Positions 1-10,267 of a stretch of DNA of 64,000 nt are shown one piece after another (position 1 is the first letter of the stretch; each line of letters opens with the position of its first letter). Below the pieces are notes generated by a model. It was not told the origin of the DNA and did no database searches. It was given only the letters and a program-made list of their open reading frames with translations. The translations under genes and the position numbers were made by a program. This stretch comes from Nostoc favosum CHAB5714 (lineage in GTDB: Bacteria > Cyanobacteriota > Cyanobacteriia > Cyanobacteriales > Nostocaceae), in the NCBI RefSeq assembly GCF_020829495.1, contig NZ_JAIVFQ010000021.1:1-64000 (forward strand), written 5' to 3'.

Positions 1-86
1 GGTAGATTCGGTAGCGGAAGTTCATGGTTAACATTCCGCTATTTTAACATATTTAGTGGAGAATCTGACTCTAGTAAATCAAAGCC

Positions 87-863
87 GTGCTAGAAGCACG
101 GGGTTTTAAACCCATTTTTCTGATAAAAATTTTGCAAACGGCTAAACCCTCTGCCGATGCGATTATCTGGGCGCAAATACTGAATACTCAAGCAAATTTA
201 CAACTACATACAGACAAAACTGAAGCCGCCCTAGAAATTTGGCAACAAGCTCAAAAATATTATGAGCAGGCAGGCGATAAAATGGGCAGCTTAGGCAGTC
301 AAATCAACCAAGCACAAGCCTTACAAAGTTTGGGATTTTACCGCCGCTCGAAACAACAATTGGAGGCGCTAACGCAAAACCTGGCAGCAATGCCAGATTC
401 GGAAATCAAAGTTAGTGGGTTGCGATCGCTGGGTTTAGCTTTGCACGCGATCGGTGATAATAAAAGCCAGCAAGTTTTAGAACAAAGTTTAGCCACAGCG
501 AACAAAATTGCCGCTAAAACCCAGTTAAGTTCTATTCTTTCGAGTCTAGGGAAAGTTGCCTCTGACTTCCAAGATCCAGAAGCAGCATTAAATTATTTTG
601 AAGATGCCCAAACAGCAGCTACGAACCCGAATGAAGCTTTACAAGCGCGTTTAGCTCGTTTCAAATTATTGGTACTGAGTGCCTGCGATACCGCAACGGG
701 AGACGATCGCGCCGTTCTTGGACTAGCAGGCTTGGCTGTTAAATCCGGTGCGCGTTCCACCATTGCCACACTTTGGCCAGTCAAAGATAAGGCAGCCCAA
801 ATGCTCATGACTCGCTTCTATGACCAACTACGGCAACCCAGAATTACTAAAGCTGAATGCTAG
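87..863 (+). pseudogene. TPR-CHAT protein remnant (5' truncated, internal deletion)
   Basis: The reading frame joins a TPR-like helical region (from about position 125) to the very end of a CHAT (caspase-HetF-associated) domain, with the motif LVLSACDTATGDD. A CHAT domain is normally about 300 residues and carries a catalytic His well before this Cys. Here only the last 60 or so residues remain and no His region is present, so the middle has been deleted in frame. The first codons read through a GC-rich hairpin (85-101, arms CCGTGC/GCACGG), so the apparent N-terminus is not native. I infer a decayed copy of the kind of gene that is intact at 48448-51144. The frame is still open, so expression of a short hybrid cannot be excluded. 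It ends four bases into the convergent RND gene. Confidence 0.7.
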
Positions 864-3800
864 TTAGTAGCTAGTTTGTCCGGCTTTTTTGCAGTTGCCG
901 ATCGCGGCGATTTACGTCCAGAAAGATCGTACAGTAAACCCATAAGTGCGGGTACAACAGTAGGAGTCAAAATAGTAGAAAAAGCCAGACCACCTGTTAA
1001 GACAATGCCTAACCCCTGATATAACTCTGAACCCTGACCTGGTAAAACTGCTAGCGGTAACATCCCCAACACACTAGTTCCAGCAGACATGAAAATCGCC
1101 CGTAGGCGATCGCTCGTCGCATTATATAAGGATGCATCAAAATCTTCACCTGCTTGCTGGAGTTGCAAGGCGCGATCGACTAGCAAAATGGCGTTGTTAA
1201 CAACCACACCTGTAAGGATCACAAATCCCAAGGCTGTAATCATGTCCAATGCCACATTCATTCCTGGAATCAGGTTAGCAATCACTAGGCTCAATAGTGC
1301 GCCACTCATACCCATCGGCACTGTTGCCATAATCACCACGGGGTAAAGGAATGAGCGATACAACGCCACCAGTAACAAGTAAGTAATCAAAATCGAAAAT
1401 GCAAAGGCAGCAGCTAATTGACCAACAGTTGTTGCTAACTGATCTGCTGAACCTGACAGTTCTAGCCGATAGCCTGTTGGTAAACTGGCACGCAGAGGAG
1501 CGAGAATTTCCTCTTCGGTACGTTCTACTAGCGTAGCAAGAGGGGCATCGGGTGCAAGGGAGACAGTGAGGCTAATTGAGCGCTCTAAATCAACGTGGTT
1601 AATGGCATCGGCTCCCGTTGTTTCCACGACTTCGGCAATATCCCCCAGTTGCACTTGTCGTCCTCGCGCATATAGAGGCAGTTGGCGCAGTTGCTCTGGG
1701 GTTTCCACAGCAGTATTTTGTAGTTCCACTGAGACATCTAATTCTTCTTTGCCATCAATGTAATCGGAGGCAACTTTACCACCCAATGCTGCTTCTACCA
1801 TCGAACCAATTTCCGCTTCCGATAGTCCTACTTCAGCGATGCGTTCGCGGTTGGGAATCACTTGTAATTCACTTGCACCCAATACAAAGTTTGAGCGCAC
1901 ATTCTGCACCCCAGCTAGCGATCGCAATTTTCCGGTAATTTGCTTTTCTAAGTCACCAATCTGATTTAAATCAGCCCCAACAATATCCACTTCAAATTCT
2001 TTACCCGGATCGCGGAATATAGAAATCCGTGTTGGGATCACAAAACGGTATCCCGCAAAGCTACTGCTTTGGGCCCGTAACCGATCCACCATATCAGCGA
2101 GTCCTGTAGTGGTGGCAAATTCTGGTTTTAAAATAGTTGCAATACCTCGCAGTGCCCCTGGACGGTCAACATACATGATGCGCTCAACTTCTGGTTGCGA
2201 TCGCAGAAATTTTTGCACAGGTTCAGATTGCCGAATCGCTTCTGGGATACTGGTTCCCGGCAACGGTTCCGCCCGCAATACAACTAAGTTACGATTTCCT
2301 TCGGGTAGATAATCGGCAGGTGGTAAAAGAAAAATACTAGTCACTAATAAAACAATAGGAATCGACAGCACAATTAACCTGCGACCAATACGCTTACGCC
2401 CCAGCGACCAACTAACAGTAGAAGCGAGAAAGTTTTCCAGTTTGCTTTGAAAATGACGAAACACCGCAGAGGTTTTGGCCACCATGCGCTCAAACCAATT
2501 GCCGCCTTGATATTCACCACCCTGGATCATTTGCATGGCTTCCGATTGTTTAAGGAACAATCCCGATAGCATTGGGACTAAAGTTAATGCCGCAAACAGC
2601 GAGAACAGAGAAGAGGCAGAAAGAGCGATCGCCATATCGGTGTAGAGTTGCCCGGCTTCACCTGTCACCATTAACAGTGGTACAAAAACCACTACGTTGC
2701 TTAAGGTAGAACCAAGCATTGCCCCCCAAACTTCTTGCGTACCTTCAATGGCTGCCCGTATGGCACTTTTACCTTGCTGCATGTGGGTGAAGACATTCTC
2801 AATCACAACAATCGAGTTATCTACAACCATACCCACAGAAAATGCTAGTCCTGCTAAACTGATGATGTTCAATGTGCGTCCAAATACAGACATGACAATG
2901 AACACAATAATTGTACCGATAGGAATGGTGATTGCAACTACAGCAACAGTTCGCATTGAGCCAAGGAATAGAACTAAGACGATAGTTGCTAGTAATGCTC
3001 CACTGATCAAGTTATCTCGAACGAACGTTACCGATTGATTGATGTACTCACTTTCGTCATAATTGTAGACAAAGCGAATACCTTGGTTTTGCCGGTCAAA
3101 TTCAGTTTGCAGTGCAGCAATTTCCGCCCGAATGCCTTTAGCCACCTCTGGCACATTCGCCCCAATTTGCCGAATTACACCGACTGCTACCCCAGGTTTG
3201 CCGTTGAACACCAACGCACTATCTTGGGGTTTGCGTCCCATCTGTACTTTTGCTACATCTCGCAAGTAAACTGTGCCTGATTGGTCGCGTCGTAGTACAA
3301 AACCTTCAATTTGCGATAAATCTTGCGATCGGCTGATTGTGCGGACTCGATATTCCCGTCGTCCTAAAATTAACGGCCCACCCCGAATATCGCGGTTGTT
3401 TTCTTGAAGAACTCGGACTACATCGCCAATTGCGAGGTTGCGATCGCTTAATGCTTTCGGATCAACCTTTACCTCGACTTCTCGTTCTTGTCCACCCACT
3501 AACAAAAATTGTCCAGTTCCCTCGACTCGCCGCAAACGGGGAATCACTACTTCGTCTGCTAAGTCCCGATAACGGTCTGCATCTGGTTGAAATCCTTCTT
3601 TGGTATCAAACGGAATCCACATCATCGGTGAACTGTTACCACCCACCAGTTCTACATTCGATTCTTGCGCTTCTGGAGGCAAGCTTTCCACCTGTTGCAA
3701 GCGGTTGAGAACATCTATCATCCGTTCTCTGGCGTTGGCATCCTGAGCAAATTCTAAGGTAATGCTGCTGCGTCCAGCACGAGAAGTACTGCTAATTTCT

Positions 3801-4033
3801 TGGACACCTAGCACCTCTTGCATCTGTTCTTCGATGGGGCGGGTAATCAGGTCTTCTACTTCTGTTGGCCCTGCGCCGGGATAGGTAGTTGTGATCGTAA
3901 TTTCAGGGCGATCGCCTCCTGGTTGCAATTCTAGGGGTAACTTTAGTAGGCAGAACACCCCGAACATTCCTAGCAAGCAAAACAAAACAAAAGTTCCATG
4001 TCGCCAACGAACGGCGGTTTCAATAAAACTCAT
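860..4033 (-). CDS. RND efflux transporter, HAE1/AcrB family (inner-membrane pump)
   Basis: This 1057-residue protein has the full length of an AcrB/MexB-type pump. It starts with a short cytoplasmic end and TM1 (LFCLLGMFGVFCLL), followed by two large periplasmic loops and two blocks of TM segments. The proton-relay helix reads VGMVVDNSIVVIENV, with the conserved Asp of TM4. The second half has GVVVNNAILLVDR, the usual motif in TM10-11. It should export amphipathic compounds across the cell envelope together with the adaptor encoded 157 bp upstream on the same strand and an outer-membrane TolC-like channel, which is not in this window. Directly upstream of the ATG lie four copies of a TAATTCG-type heptamer and no clear ribosome-binding site. 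Substrate unknown. Confidence 0.95.
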   Translation of the reverse strand: MSFIETAVRWRHGTFVLFCLLGMFGVFCLLKLPLELQPGGDRPEITITTTYPGAGPTEVEDLITRPIEEQMQEVLGVQEISSTSRAGRSSITLEFAQDANARERMIDVLNRLQQVESLPPEAQESNVELVGGNSSPMMWIPFDTKEGFQPDADRYRDLADEVVIPRLRRVEGTGQFLLVGGQEREVEVKVDPKALSDRNLAIGDVVRVLQENNRDIRGGPLILGRREYRVRTISRSQDLSQIEGFVLRRDQSGTVYLRDVAKVQMGRKPQDSALVFNGKPGVAVGVIRQIGANVPEVAKGIRAEIAALQTEFDRQNQGIRFVYNYDESEYINQSVTFVRDNLISGALLATIVLVLFLGSMRTVAVVAITIPIGTIIVFIVMSVFGRTLNIISLAGLAFSVGMVVDNSIVVIENVFTHMQQGKSAIRAAIEGTQEVWGAMLGSTLSNVVVFVPLLMVTGEAGQLYTDMAIALSASSLFSLFAALTLVPMLSGLFLKQSEAMQMIQGGEYQGGNWFERMVAKTSAVFRHFQSKLENFLASTVSWSLGRKRIGRRLIVLSIPIVLLVTSIFLLPPADYLPEGNRNLVVLRAEPLPGTSIPEAIRQSEPVQKFLRSQPEVERIMYVDRPGALRGIATILKPEFATTTGLADMVDRLRAQSSSFAGYRFVIPTRISIFRDPGKEFEVDIVGADLNQIGDLEKQITGKLRSLAGVQNVRSNFVLGASELQVIPNRERIAEVGLSEAEIGSMVEAALGGKVASDYIDGKEELDVSVELQNTAVETPEQLRQLPLYARGRQVQLGDIAEVVETTGADAINHVDLERSISLTVSLAPDAPLATLVERTEEEILAPLRASLPTGYRLELSGSADQLATTVGQLAAAFAFSILITYLLLVALYRSFLYPVVIMATVPMGMSGALLSLVIANLIPGMNVALDMITALGFVILTGVVVNNAILLVDRALQLQQAGEDFDASLYNATSDRLRAIFMSAGTSVLGMLPLAVLPGQGSELYQGLGIVLTGGLAFSTILTPTVVPALMGLLYDLSGRKSPRSATAKKPDKLATN

Positions 4034-4066
4034 AACTAATTCGTAATTCGTAATTCGTAATTCAGA
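4034..4066. repeat. Heptameric short tandem repeat (TAATTCG)
   Basis: About four head-to-tail copies of TAATTCG abut the start codon of the RND pump gene, on the 5' side of that minus-strand gene. Such heptamer arrays are common in Nostocales genomes. Here the array occupies the place where a Shine-Dalgarno sequence would be expected. Confidence 0.85.
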
Positions 4067-4190
4067 AAGTCATATTTAAACTGGGTTTCCAGTATTTTGA
4101 AGAAGGAAAGGCTAAAGGAGAAAGAGATGATTCTTTCTCTTTAACCGACTTCTGCAAGAAGTCTATGGAAGTGTAGGTACAACCTATGTT

Positions 4191-5540
4191 TTAAGTTGGA
4201 TCAACTATCTTTACAGGCGCACCATCTTGCAATCCATCACCGCCACGTAGCACAATACGTTGACCGGTGCGTAAAGTGGGATGATAAATTGCGACATTTT
4301 TACCCATGTCAGAAACCATCTCGACTGGAATTTGTTTAGCTTTGCCCTCAGCAACTGCAAAAACTAGCCACTCGTTTTGCCTTCTGGTTAATGCATCTCG
4401 TGATACTACAAAGCTAGAGCGGTTCGAGGGCATATTTAGGTTGCCTGCGATCGCCATTCCTGGTATTAATCCTGACGGGGGCTTGTTAATTTGGACACGC
4501 ACACGCTGGCGACGGGAGGCTGTATCGGCAGAAGGGACTACAGCAGTGATGGTGGCGCGTTGTTTCCATTGCGGTAGGGCGCGAGTTGTGAGATCGATTG
4601 TCATACCTGGGGTTACAGAACCACTGAGTTCTTCGGGTAACTCTAGGAAAATATCGAAGCGATCGCCTGCTACTAAGGTGACAATTTGATCAGAACTTTG
4701 GACTAAATCACCATTGCTAATATGACGAGTCTGGACTATACCCGATTCCGATGCCAAAATCCGAGTTCGCTGTTTTGCTAATTCTGCTTGAGCTAAGGTG
4801 GCTTTAGCTGCTTCTACATTTGCCCGTTGAGCGGCGATTTCTTCCTGAATCGGCCCAGCTTTAGCTTCGGCAAGTTCTGCCTCGGCTTCTAACCGTTCTC
4901 CCTGAATGTTATTTAATTGTGCTTGAGCTTCCACTAACAATCTTTGAGACAAAGCACCCTCTTTGACAAGATCACTCGTGCGTTTCAGGTTATCCCGTGC
5001 TTCCAGTTCTCGCGCTTTAGCAGATGTGACAGCCGCTTGACGTTGAGCAATGATTTCTTTTCGAGTACCGACTTCCAAACGTGCCAGATTGCTCCGTTGT
5101 TGTGCCAGTTGCGCTCGTGCTTGGCTAATTGCCAATTGCTGATCGGTATCGTCGAGTAAAGCGATCGCCATGCCTATTGTCACGCGATCGCCTGGTTGCA
5201 CTGATATTTGCTTTACAATTCCACTAGTTTGAGCGCGGATTGTTGACTGCTGAGTGGCTTCTACTTGTCCCAACAACTGGACACTTCTTGTAGCACTTCC
5301 AGTTGCGAGAGAGATTGTTTCAATTGGTCTTGGAGGTGGCCCTTGTTGCTGTGCAACAGAGGAGCGTGGTGCGCCACCAGGAGCTAACATCCGCCATAGA
5401 ATAATGCCACCGGTTGCCAGAAATAGAATCAGCAATCTCCAGAACCAAGGTTTACGCGAACGAGTAGGCGCTAGCTCAGAAGGCACAGAACTATCTGATT
5501 GGGTTTCAACCGTTGAAACTTGATTTTCAGAAGTATCCAT
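4191..5540 (-). CDS. RND periplasmic adaptor (membrane fusion protein, HlyD/AcrA type)
   Basis: This 449-residue protein has a cytoplasmic N-terminus, one TM segment (about residues 32-50, FWRLLILFLATGGIILW) and a periplasmic remainder. A biotinyl-lipoyl half-motif (SGIVKQISVQPGDRV, near 107-121) is followed by a long Ala/Gln/Glu-rich alpha-helical hairpin (about 135-265) and then the second lipoyl half (ESGIVQTRHISNGDLV). A beta-barrel domain and a membrane-proximal domain complete the adaptor. It should bridge the pump at 860-4033 to an outer-membrane channel. The two genes lie in the same direction with a 157-bp gap and probably form an operon, adaptor first. The TM anchor rather than a lipobox is seen at the N-terminus. 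Confidence 0.93.
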   Translation of the reverse strand: MDTSENQVSTVETQSDSSVPSELAPTRSRKPWFWRLLILFLATGGIILWRMLAPGGAPRSSVAQQQGPPPRPIETISLATGSATRSVQLLGQVEATQQSTIRAQTSGIVKQISVQPGDRVTIGMAIALLDDTDQQLAISQARAQLAQQRSNLARLEVGTRKEIIAQRQAAVTSAKARELEARDNLKRTSDLVKEGALSQRLLVEAQAQLNNIQGERLEAEAELAEAKAGPIQEEIAAQRANVEAAKATLAQAELAKQRTRILASESGIVQTRHISNGDLVQSSDQIVTLVAGDRFDIFLELPEELSGSVTPGMTIDLTTRALPQWKQRATITAVVPSADTASRRQRVRVQINKPPSGLIPGMAIAGNLNMPSNRSSFVVSRDALTRRQNEWLVFAVAEGKAKQIPVEMVSDMGKNVAIYHPTLRTGQRIVLRGGDGLQDGAPVKIVDPT

Positions 5541-5718
5541 AGCGATTAACGGTGGGCTACTGAGGGTTAAGGGCTAAAGATTAACCTTTGAAAGTGAACA
5601 ATGAATAGTCAAATGTTCGCTATCAACAGTCAATTATTTAGATAAAAGTAAAATTACGTTACTTTTCTTGTAGTTTATTAGATAAATATGACAGAGAAAT
5701 GTCAAGGTTAGTCAGTTG

Positions 5719-6108
5719 TCATTTGTCATTCGACTCAACTATTAGTTCTTTAACGCGATCGCGCGGTAAGCCTAACTCCTGACTAAGAGCGGCTTCAAGT
5801 TTGCTTATATCTGTGATTGGAAATTCAAATACTATCGTTGTGAGAACTGAGTTATTTGTTTTAACGTTTACCCGTGAAATTCCTTTTTGGGGAAGAATTT
5901 CCACTTTGATCGCTACTATTCTTTTCATAATCTGTCGTGCCGATTGGGTATCTGCTAGCAGATATTTCTTGGTGAGGTTGGAACGACTTAAAATCTGATC
6001 TCCGACAAAGTTGCTCCCCAGCCAAAAAACTAACCCAATCAACGGCAAGGACAACCAAAACACAAAGCCTAATGATCGCAACGCTTGAAAAAGTTGAAGT
6101 TGCTGCAT
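5719..6108 (-). CDS. Small membrane-anchored protein of unknown function
   Basis: This 129-residue protein has one hydrophobic segment (about 12-34, LGFVFWLSLPLIGLVFWLG) near the N-terminus, then a soluble alpha/beta region rich in Val/Ile. I do not recognise the family. It is divergent from the response regulator gene (86-bp shared intergenic region) and co-oriented with the RND operon, 178 bp upstream of it. It may be an accessory or sensing component of that efflux locus, an inference from position only. A competing frame on the same strand overlaps it, but this one has the TM segment and a conventional ATG. Confidence 0.6.
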   Translation of the reverse strand: MQQLQLFQALRSLGFVFWLSLPLIGLVFWLGSNFVGDQILSRSNLTKKYLLADTQSARQIMKRIVAIKVEILPQKGISRVNVKTNNSVLTTIVFEFPITDISKLEAALSQELGLPRDRVKELIVESNDK

Positions 6109-6194
6109 GAAAGGTATAAGGTTGAGTGTTTCCCGTCACTTTTACTTTAATCTAAAATTAGCAAGCAAAAATTACGGCAACCTGAGCAAATAGG

Positions 6195-6869
6195 ATGTTG
6201 ATCTTACTAGTCGAAGATGACCCATCGCAGTTAGAGCCACTGCGGGCAGCGTTATTGAAGGTGGGGCATACAGTCGATGCGATCGCTGATGGGGAAACAG
6301 CACAGTGGTTTGCCTTTCGCAAAGACTATGACTTGCTGATTTTAGATTGGATGTTGCCTAAAGTGAGTGGCGTAGAATTGTGTCAAGTATATCGACGGGC
6401 AGGTAAGCTGGCTCCTGTATTGATGCTGACGGCGAAAGACACGGTTTTAGATAAGGTAATGGGTTTAGATGCTGGAGCCGATGATTACTTGGTAAAGCCT
6501 GTGGATGTCCTGGAGTTATTGGCACGAGTGCGGGCACTAGGACGGCGATCGCCTATGTGGCAAGGAGATATACTTAGCTTAGGCGATTTGCAACTTCATT
6601 TATCCAGTTTGACGCTCGAACTTGGTTCGTTGACAACTCAACTTTCTAGCCGGGAGTTTCAATTGATGGAGTATTTAATGCGTCATCCCCGCCAGATATT
6701 ATCTCATAATCAAATTGAACAAGCCCTTTGGAGTTGCGGAGAGGAACCAGAAAGTAACGCGGTTACTACCTTGGTTCGCCGCTTGCGCCAGCGCCTACAA
6801 ACCATTGGTGTGAAAGATTGGATAGAAACAGTACATCGGATGGGCTATCGAATAAATCCGCCTTTCTAA
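6195..6869 (+). CDS. OmpR/PhoB-family response regulator (RppA/NrsR-like)
   Basis: This 224-residue protein is an N-terminal receiver plus a C-terminal winged helix. The acidic pocket is EDD at residues 7-9, the phospho-acceptor is Asp51 (DLLILDWMLP), and the invariant Lys lies in ADDYLVKPV. The DNA-binding domain (about 125-222) ends in a typical wing, VHRMGYRINPPF. It is cognate to the kinase encoded 101 bp downstream. The divergent efflux genes (860-6108) are the obvious regulon candidates, as in the cyanobacterial NrsRS metal-efflux pair, but the inducing signal cannot be read from sequence. The start at 6195 has a TAGG just upstream and places the receiver beta-1 strand at residue 2. Confidence 0.93.
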   Translation: MLILLVEDDPSQLEPLRAALLKVGHTVDAIADGETAQWFAFRKDYDLLILDWMLPKVSGVELCQVYRRAGKLAPVLMLTAKDTVLDKVMGLDAGADDYLVKPVDVLELLARVRALGRRSPMWQGDILSLGDLQLHLSSLTLELGSLTTQLSSREFQLMEYLMRHPRQILSHNQIEQALWSCGEEPESNAVTTLVRRLRQRLQTIGVKDWIETVHRMGYRINPPF

Positions 6870-6920
6870 GCCGTTAGGAGGCAGGGGGCAGGGGAGCAGG
6901 GGAGCAGAGGAGGAAAAACT

Positions 6921-6973
6921 AATGACAAACGACAAATGACTAATGACTAATGACTAATGACTAATGACTAATG
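6921..6973. repeat. Heptameric short tandem repeat (TGACTAA) running into the kinase start codon
   Basis: About six copies of TGACTAA (the first ones degenerate) end exactly at the ATG of the histidine kinase. A strong AGGAGG lies at 6908-6913, eight bases before an ATG at 6922 that opens only a five-codon frame (MTNDK). The array therefore separates the only good ribosome-binding site from the kinase start by some 57 bases. Confidence 0.85.
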
Positions 6974-8245
6974 TTTGATCGTAGCCGCCGTAATCTTGCT
7001 CACTGGTTTGCCCTGTCAATGGGTGGAATTTTGTTCGCTTTTGCAGGGGTGGGCTATTGTCTGAGTGTAGAAGAACAGTTGCGAGTTTTTGACGACGAAC
7101 TCTTTTCACAAAGTAAAGCCTTTGCCGTCAAAACCCAATACTCGCTTTATCAAAGTCAATGGCAAAATCAGCGCGGCCAGACTCCTGTAGAAAGCGGTGT
7201 ATCGTTGAATGGCGGGTTAATGTACGCGCGGTGGTATAACTCTAATAAACAACTTTTGCAGTTTATCGGTTCATCGGGTGGCAAACAGTTGACCGCAGAA
7301 CCTGGATTTCAAACAATAGAAACACCAATAGGCTCAGAGTCATCTACTACAAGAACCTGGGTTCGCCAAGTTACACTTCCTGTTTTGGAAGGTAAGGTGC
7401 TGATTGGCTACTTCCAAACGGCGGCTCCAATGAACTCTCTACGCGTTGGGCTAAATCAAGCCCGCTTGTTTTTAACTTTCGGGGTTCCCGTGACCTTTGG
7501 TGTAATAGGCATTACAGGTTGGTTTTTGGGCGGATTGGCAATGCGACCAAGCCTTCGTGCTTATCAGCAATTGCAGCGATTTACAGCCGATGCTTCTCAT
7601 GAACTACGTACACCCGTTGCTACGATATTGAGCAATGCCCAAGTTGCCCTGATACCCCCCGAAGACCCCTTGGAGCAAAGATTGCGGTTGCAAAATATCG
7701 CCCAAACTGCTAAGTCTATGAGTACGCTGATCAATGATTTGCTTTTTTTGTCGCGTCATGATGGTTCCCTTGCGGAAACCGGATTAAAACCCGTTGATTT
7801 GTGTGAGATATTGCGATCGCTTGCCCAGGAATTCGCAGCCCTTGCTCCTGCCCCAAGTCTCAATTTCAATGCTCACCTTCCAGAGCATCCCATCATGTTA
7901 AAAGCCGATGCTAATTTGCTCAAACAAGCTGTGATTAATCTTCTGACTAATGCCTTCAAGTATACACCAGCAGACGGTAAGGTAGAATTACATCTTTTTA
8001 CCCAGTCTCACTACGCGGTAATTCAGGTCAAAGACAACGGGATTGGCATTCCGTCCACTGATTTGCCATATATATTTGATCGTTTTTATCGTGTAGATAC
8101 TGTCCGATCTCGGCAAACAGGCGGCTTTGGACTTGGACTTGCGATCGCTCAACAAATTGTGCAACGATACGGAGGGCAAATTACTGTAAATAGTATGCTA
8201 GGTCAAGGTTCCACATTTCAAATTAGCCTTCCCCTGAAACTTTGA
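6971..8245 (+). CDS. Sensor histidine kinase (RppB/NrsS-like)
   Basis: This 424-residue protein has two TM segments (about 12-33 and 168-190) flanking a periplasmic sensor region of roughly 135 residues with no domain I recognise. The kinase core follows: the H-box [13 protein letters not shown] (HisKA), the N-box [11 protein letters not shown], the G1 box DNGIGIP, the F-box FDRFYRV and the G2 box [10 protein letters not shown]. All catalytic boxes are intact. There is no HAMP domain between TM2 and HisKA, which is unusual but typical of the small cyanobacterial RppB-like kinases. It should phosphorylate the regulator encoded immediately upstream. The start ATG overlaps the last copy of a heptamer array and lacks a near ribosome-binding site. 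Confidence 0.93.
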   Translation: MFDRSRRNLAHWFALSMGGILFAFAGVGYCLSVEEQLRVFDDELFSQSKAFAVKTQYSLYQSQWQNQRGQTPVESGVSLNGGLMYARWYNSNKQLLQFIGSSGGKQLTAEPGFQTIETPIGSESSTTRTWVRQVTLPVLEGKVLIGYFQTAAPMNSLRVGLNQARLFLTFGVPVTFGVIGITGWFLGGLAMRPSLRAYQQLQRFTADASHELRTPVATILSNAQVALIPPEDPLEQRLRLQNIAQTAKSMSTLINDLLFLSRHDGSLAETGLKPVDLCEILRSLAQEFAALAPAPSLNFNAHLPEHPIMLKADANLLKQAVINLLTNAFKYTPADGKVELHLFTQSHYAVIQVKDNGIGIPSTDLPYIFDRFYRVDTVRSRQTGGFGLGLAIAQQIVQRYGGQITVNSMLGQGSTFQISLPLKL

Positions 8246-8290
8246 CAAAAATAATTCAAAATGTTTTTCGCTTTCGGCTAGGAAGAGAAT

Positions 8291-8481
8291 AGGACTTACG
8301 CATTGACAAGAAATACCAAATATGGATTAAGGTTAAAAACCATATCTTTCGTAAGGGCACAGCAAAAGCTTAGCCCCTACAGCATCGTCTATTTACGATC
8401 GCAGGATAATTAAGAAAAGCCTGAAAACTTCCCATTTTAGGTAATGCACATCACGATGCATTTGTACAGTGCGTAAGTCCT
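8291..8481. repeat. Small inverted-repeat element, AGGACTTACGCA family (copy 1)
   Basis: The element begins AGGACTTACGCA and ends TGCGTAAGTCCT (imperfectly, GTGCGTAAGTCCT), giving terminal inverted repeats of about 12 bp around 190 bp with no coding capacity. Its interior matches, in inverse orientation, that of the element at 44935-45296, including the TTTACGATCGCAGGATAA block. It looks like a MITE mobilised in trans. Confidence 0.8.
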
Positions 8482-8646
8482 AGAGAACTTGAGATAGCGG
8501 TTTAGTCCTAAGTTTATAAAATTGAAAACATCTTAATTAGCTCAAGAAAGTTTAGTTTACCGGAAAAAATGAGATTGACAACTATTAACAAAAAGCAAAG
8601 TTAATTACAGGATGGCAGGATGGCGCTTATTTAGAGAAGACAAACA

Positions 8647-8787
8647 TTGGTATTTCCCCTTAAAAAAGCTTCAGAAGTACTAAACCTTTTTCAAGGATAC
8701 GAAATTGACCCAAAAATAGAAGTCTTTCTGGCTCTAATCAAAAATCACCCAAAAGCACTGCAACCAAATAAGCTGTTACGCATTTAA
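8647..8787 (+). pseudogene. Possible C-terminal fragment of an unidentified protein
   Basis: A 46-codon frame (beginning LVFPLKKASEVLNLF, ending PNKLLRI) reads like real protein with a normal stop. An in-frame stop lies a few codons upstream, and the only start would be TTG. It could be the tail of a decayed gene in this otherwise empty 990-bp gap. I do not recognise the family. Confidence 0.25.
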
Positions 8788-8801
8788 CTTGCACATTTAC
8801 C

Positions 8802-8865
8802 TGATGACTGTTGACTGTTGACCGTTGACTGATGACCGATAACTGTCAACCGTCAACCGTCAACG
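8802..8865. repeat. Heptameric repeats in both orientations (TGACTGT / GTCAACC)
   Basis: Several copies of TGACTGT/TGACCGT-type heptamers are followed by three of GTCAACC in opposite sense, so the array can fold on itself. It lies within the gene-poor interval 8246-9235 upstream of the iron permeases. Apart from the element at 8291-8481 and the fragment at 8647-8787, I see nothing else in that interval. Confidence 0.7.
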
Positions 8866-9235
8866 ATTATAAAGAATGTTTATATAATTTAGACGCATAT
8901 CAGCTTATCTTGGTTTATATTATTTTATCTTATCAGTTGAAAAATAATTGCAATAAGTTTAAAGTAATATCTTAATTTCCCATGTAATACCACTTCTTTT
9001 TAAGGCTGCGCTTAATTCGACCCCCTATAGTCCCCTCTTAGTAAGGGAGGCGGGAGGTAAATATAGTGCAGCTTCACAGAGAAAGGGTATAACACTTAAA
9101 AAATAGCGATCCAAAACTAGTATATTTGGTTACTTTTTTCAAGTTAATAGCCAAAAATTTTATCAAACTATCAAAAATTATTATCAATTTGATGGCTAAT
9201 AAACAGTTAAGTGTTGAGAGAGTACATAAATAGCA

Positions 9236-10267
9236 ATGATAAAAGCGTCCACAACGTCGCCTAGAGAATGGAAAAAGCTTCAAATATCACCCTTAGCTGG
9301 TCTGGTTTTGGGGCTGGTTATCTTGTTGATTTGCTTGGTATACAGTGTCACGCTAGGTGCAGCAGAAATACCTCTAGATAAGGTTTTGACATCTTTTATA
9401 ACCTTTGATGGTTCATATCAACACTTAGTAATTCAAACTGTGAGATTACCGCGATCGCTGATTGCTATCCTTGTAGGATCAGCCTTGGCAGTATCAGGGG
9501 CGTTAATGCAAGGCTTGACGCGCAACCCCCTAGCAGATCCAGGGATTTTGGGTATTCAGTCGGGGGCTGCATTAGCTGTAGTTGGCACAATTTTTGTTTT
9601 TGGCAGCTCGGACTTGAGTGTTTTAACCATTGTGGCCTTTTTGGGTGCAGGAGCCACAGCAATTTTAGTCTACTTCCTTGGTTCTCTAGGAAAAGGAGGG
9701 CCTACACCATTAAATCTCACAGTAGCAGGCGCAGCATTGACGGCTCTGATTTCTTCCCTGACCACTGCTATCCTTATTGTCAGTCAACGCACCTTAGAAG
9801 AAATTAGATTTTGGTTAGCAGGTTCACTGGCTGGGCGCGATATCAATATGTTCTTGCAAGCACTGCCCTTCGTCGCCCTTGGATTAGTCGTTGCTTTTGC
9901 CCTTGGTAGACAAATTACTACCATGAGTCTCGGTGAAGATATAGCAAAAGGCTTAGGTCAACAGACAGCTTGGGTGAAAATCATCACGGCTATTAGCGTT
10001 GTTTTACTGGCGGGAACTTCCGTATCTATTGCCGGGCCAATCGGCTTTATCGGCTTAGTTGTTCCCCATATCGTGAGATTTTTCATTAAAGCGGATTACC
10101 GTTGGATTTTGCCTTATTCCGCAGTGTTGGGCGCAACTTTACTTCTGGTTGCAGATGTTGCGGCGCGTATATTACTCAAACCCCAGGAATTACCTGTGGG
10201 TGTGATGACAGCACTTGTTGGCGCACCCTTTTTTGTGTACCTGGCTAAATCAAAGGTGAAAAAATGA
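9236..10267 (+). CDS. FecCD/BtuC-family ABC permease (siderophore-iron uptake), subunit 1
   Basis: This 343-residue protein is all helical (about 10 TM segments). It carries the FecCD signature block [18 protein letters not shown] near residue 95-112 and the coupling-helix region [12 protein letters not shown]. It forms the membrane channel of an iron-siderophore (or cobalamin/heme-type) importer with the next gene, whose ATG overlaps its stop (ATGA). The ATPase lies further downstream. No periplasmic binding protein or TonB receptor lies in this window, so the ligand cannot be deduced. The N-terminus is cytoplasmic and about 20 residues long. The ribosome-binding site is weak. Confidence 0.93.
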   Translation: MIKASTTSPREWKKLQISPLAGLVLGLVILLICLVYSVTLGAAEIPLDKVLTSFITFDGSYQHLVIQTVRLPRSLIAILVGSALAVSGALMQGLTRNPLADPGILGIQSGAALAVVGTIFVFGSSDLSVLTIVAFLGAGATAILVYFLGSLGKGGPTPLNLTVAGAALTALISSLTTAILIVSQRTLEEIRFWLAGSLAGRDINMFLQALPFVALGLVVAFALGRQITTMSLGEDIAKGLGQQTAWVKIITAISVVLLAGTSVSIAGPIGFIGLVVPHIVRFFIKADYRWILPYSAVLGATLLLVADVAARILLKPQELPVGVMTALVGAPFFVYLAKSKVKK

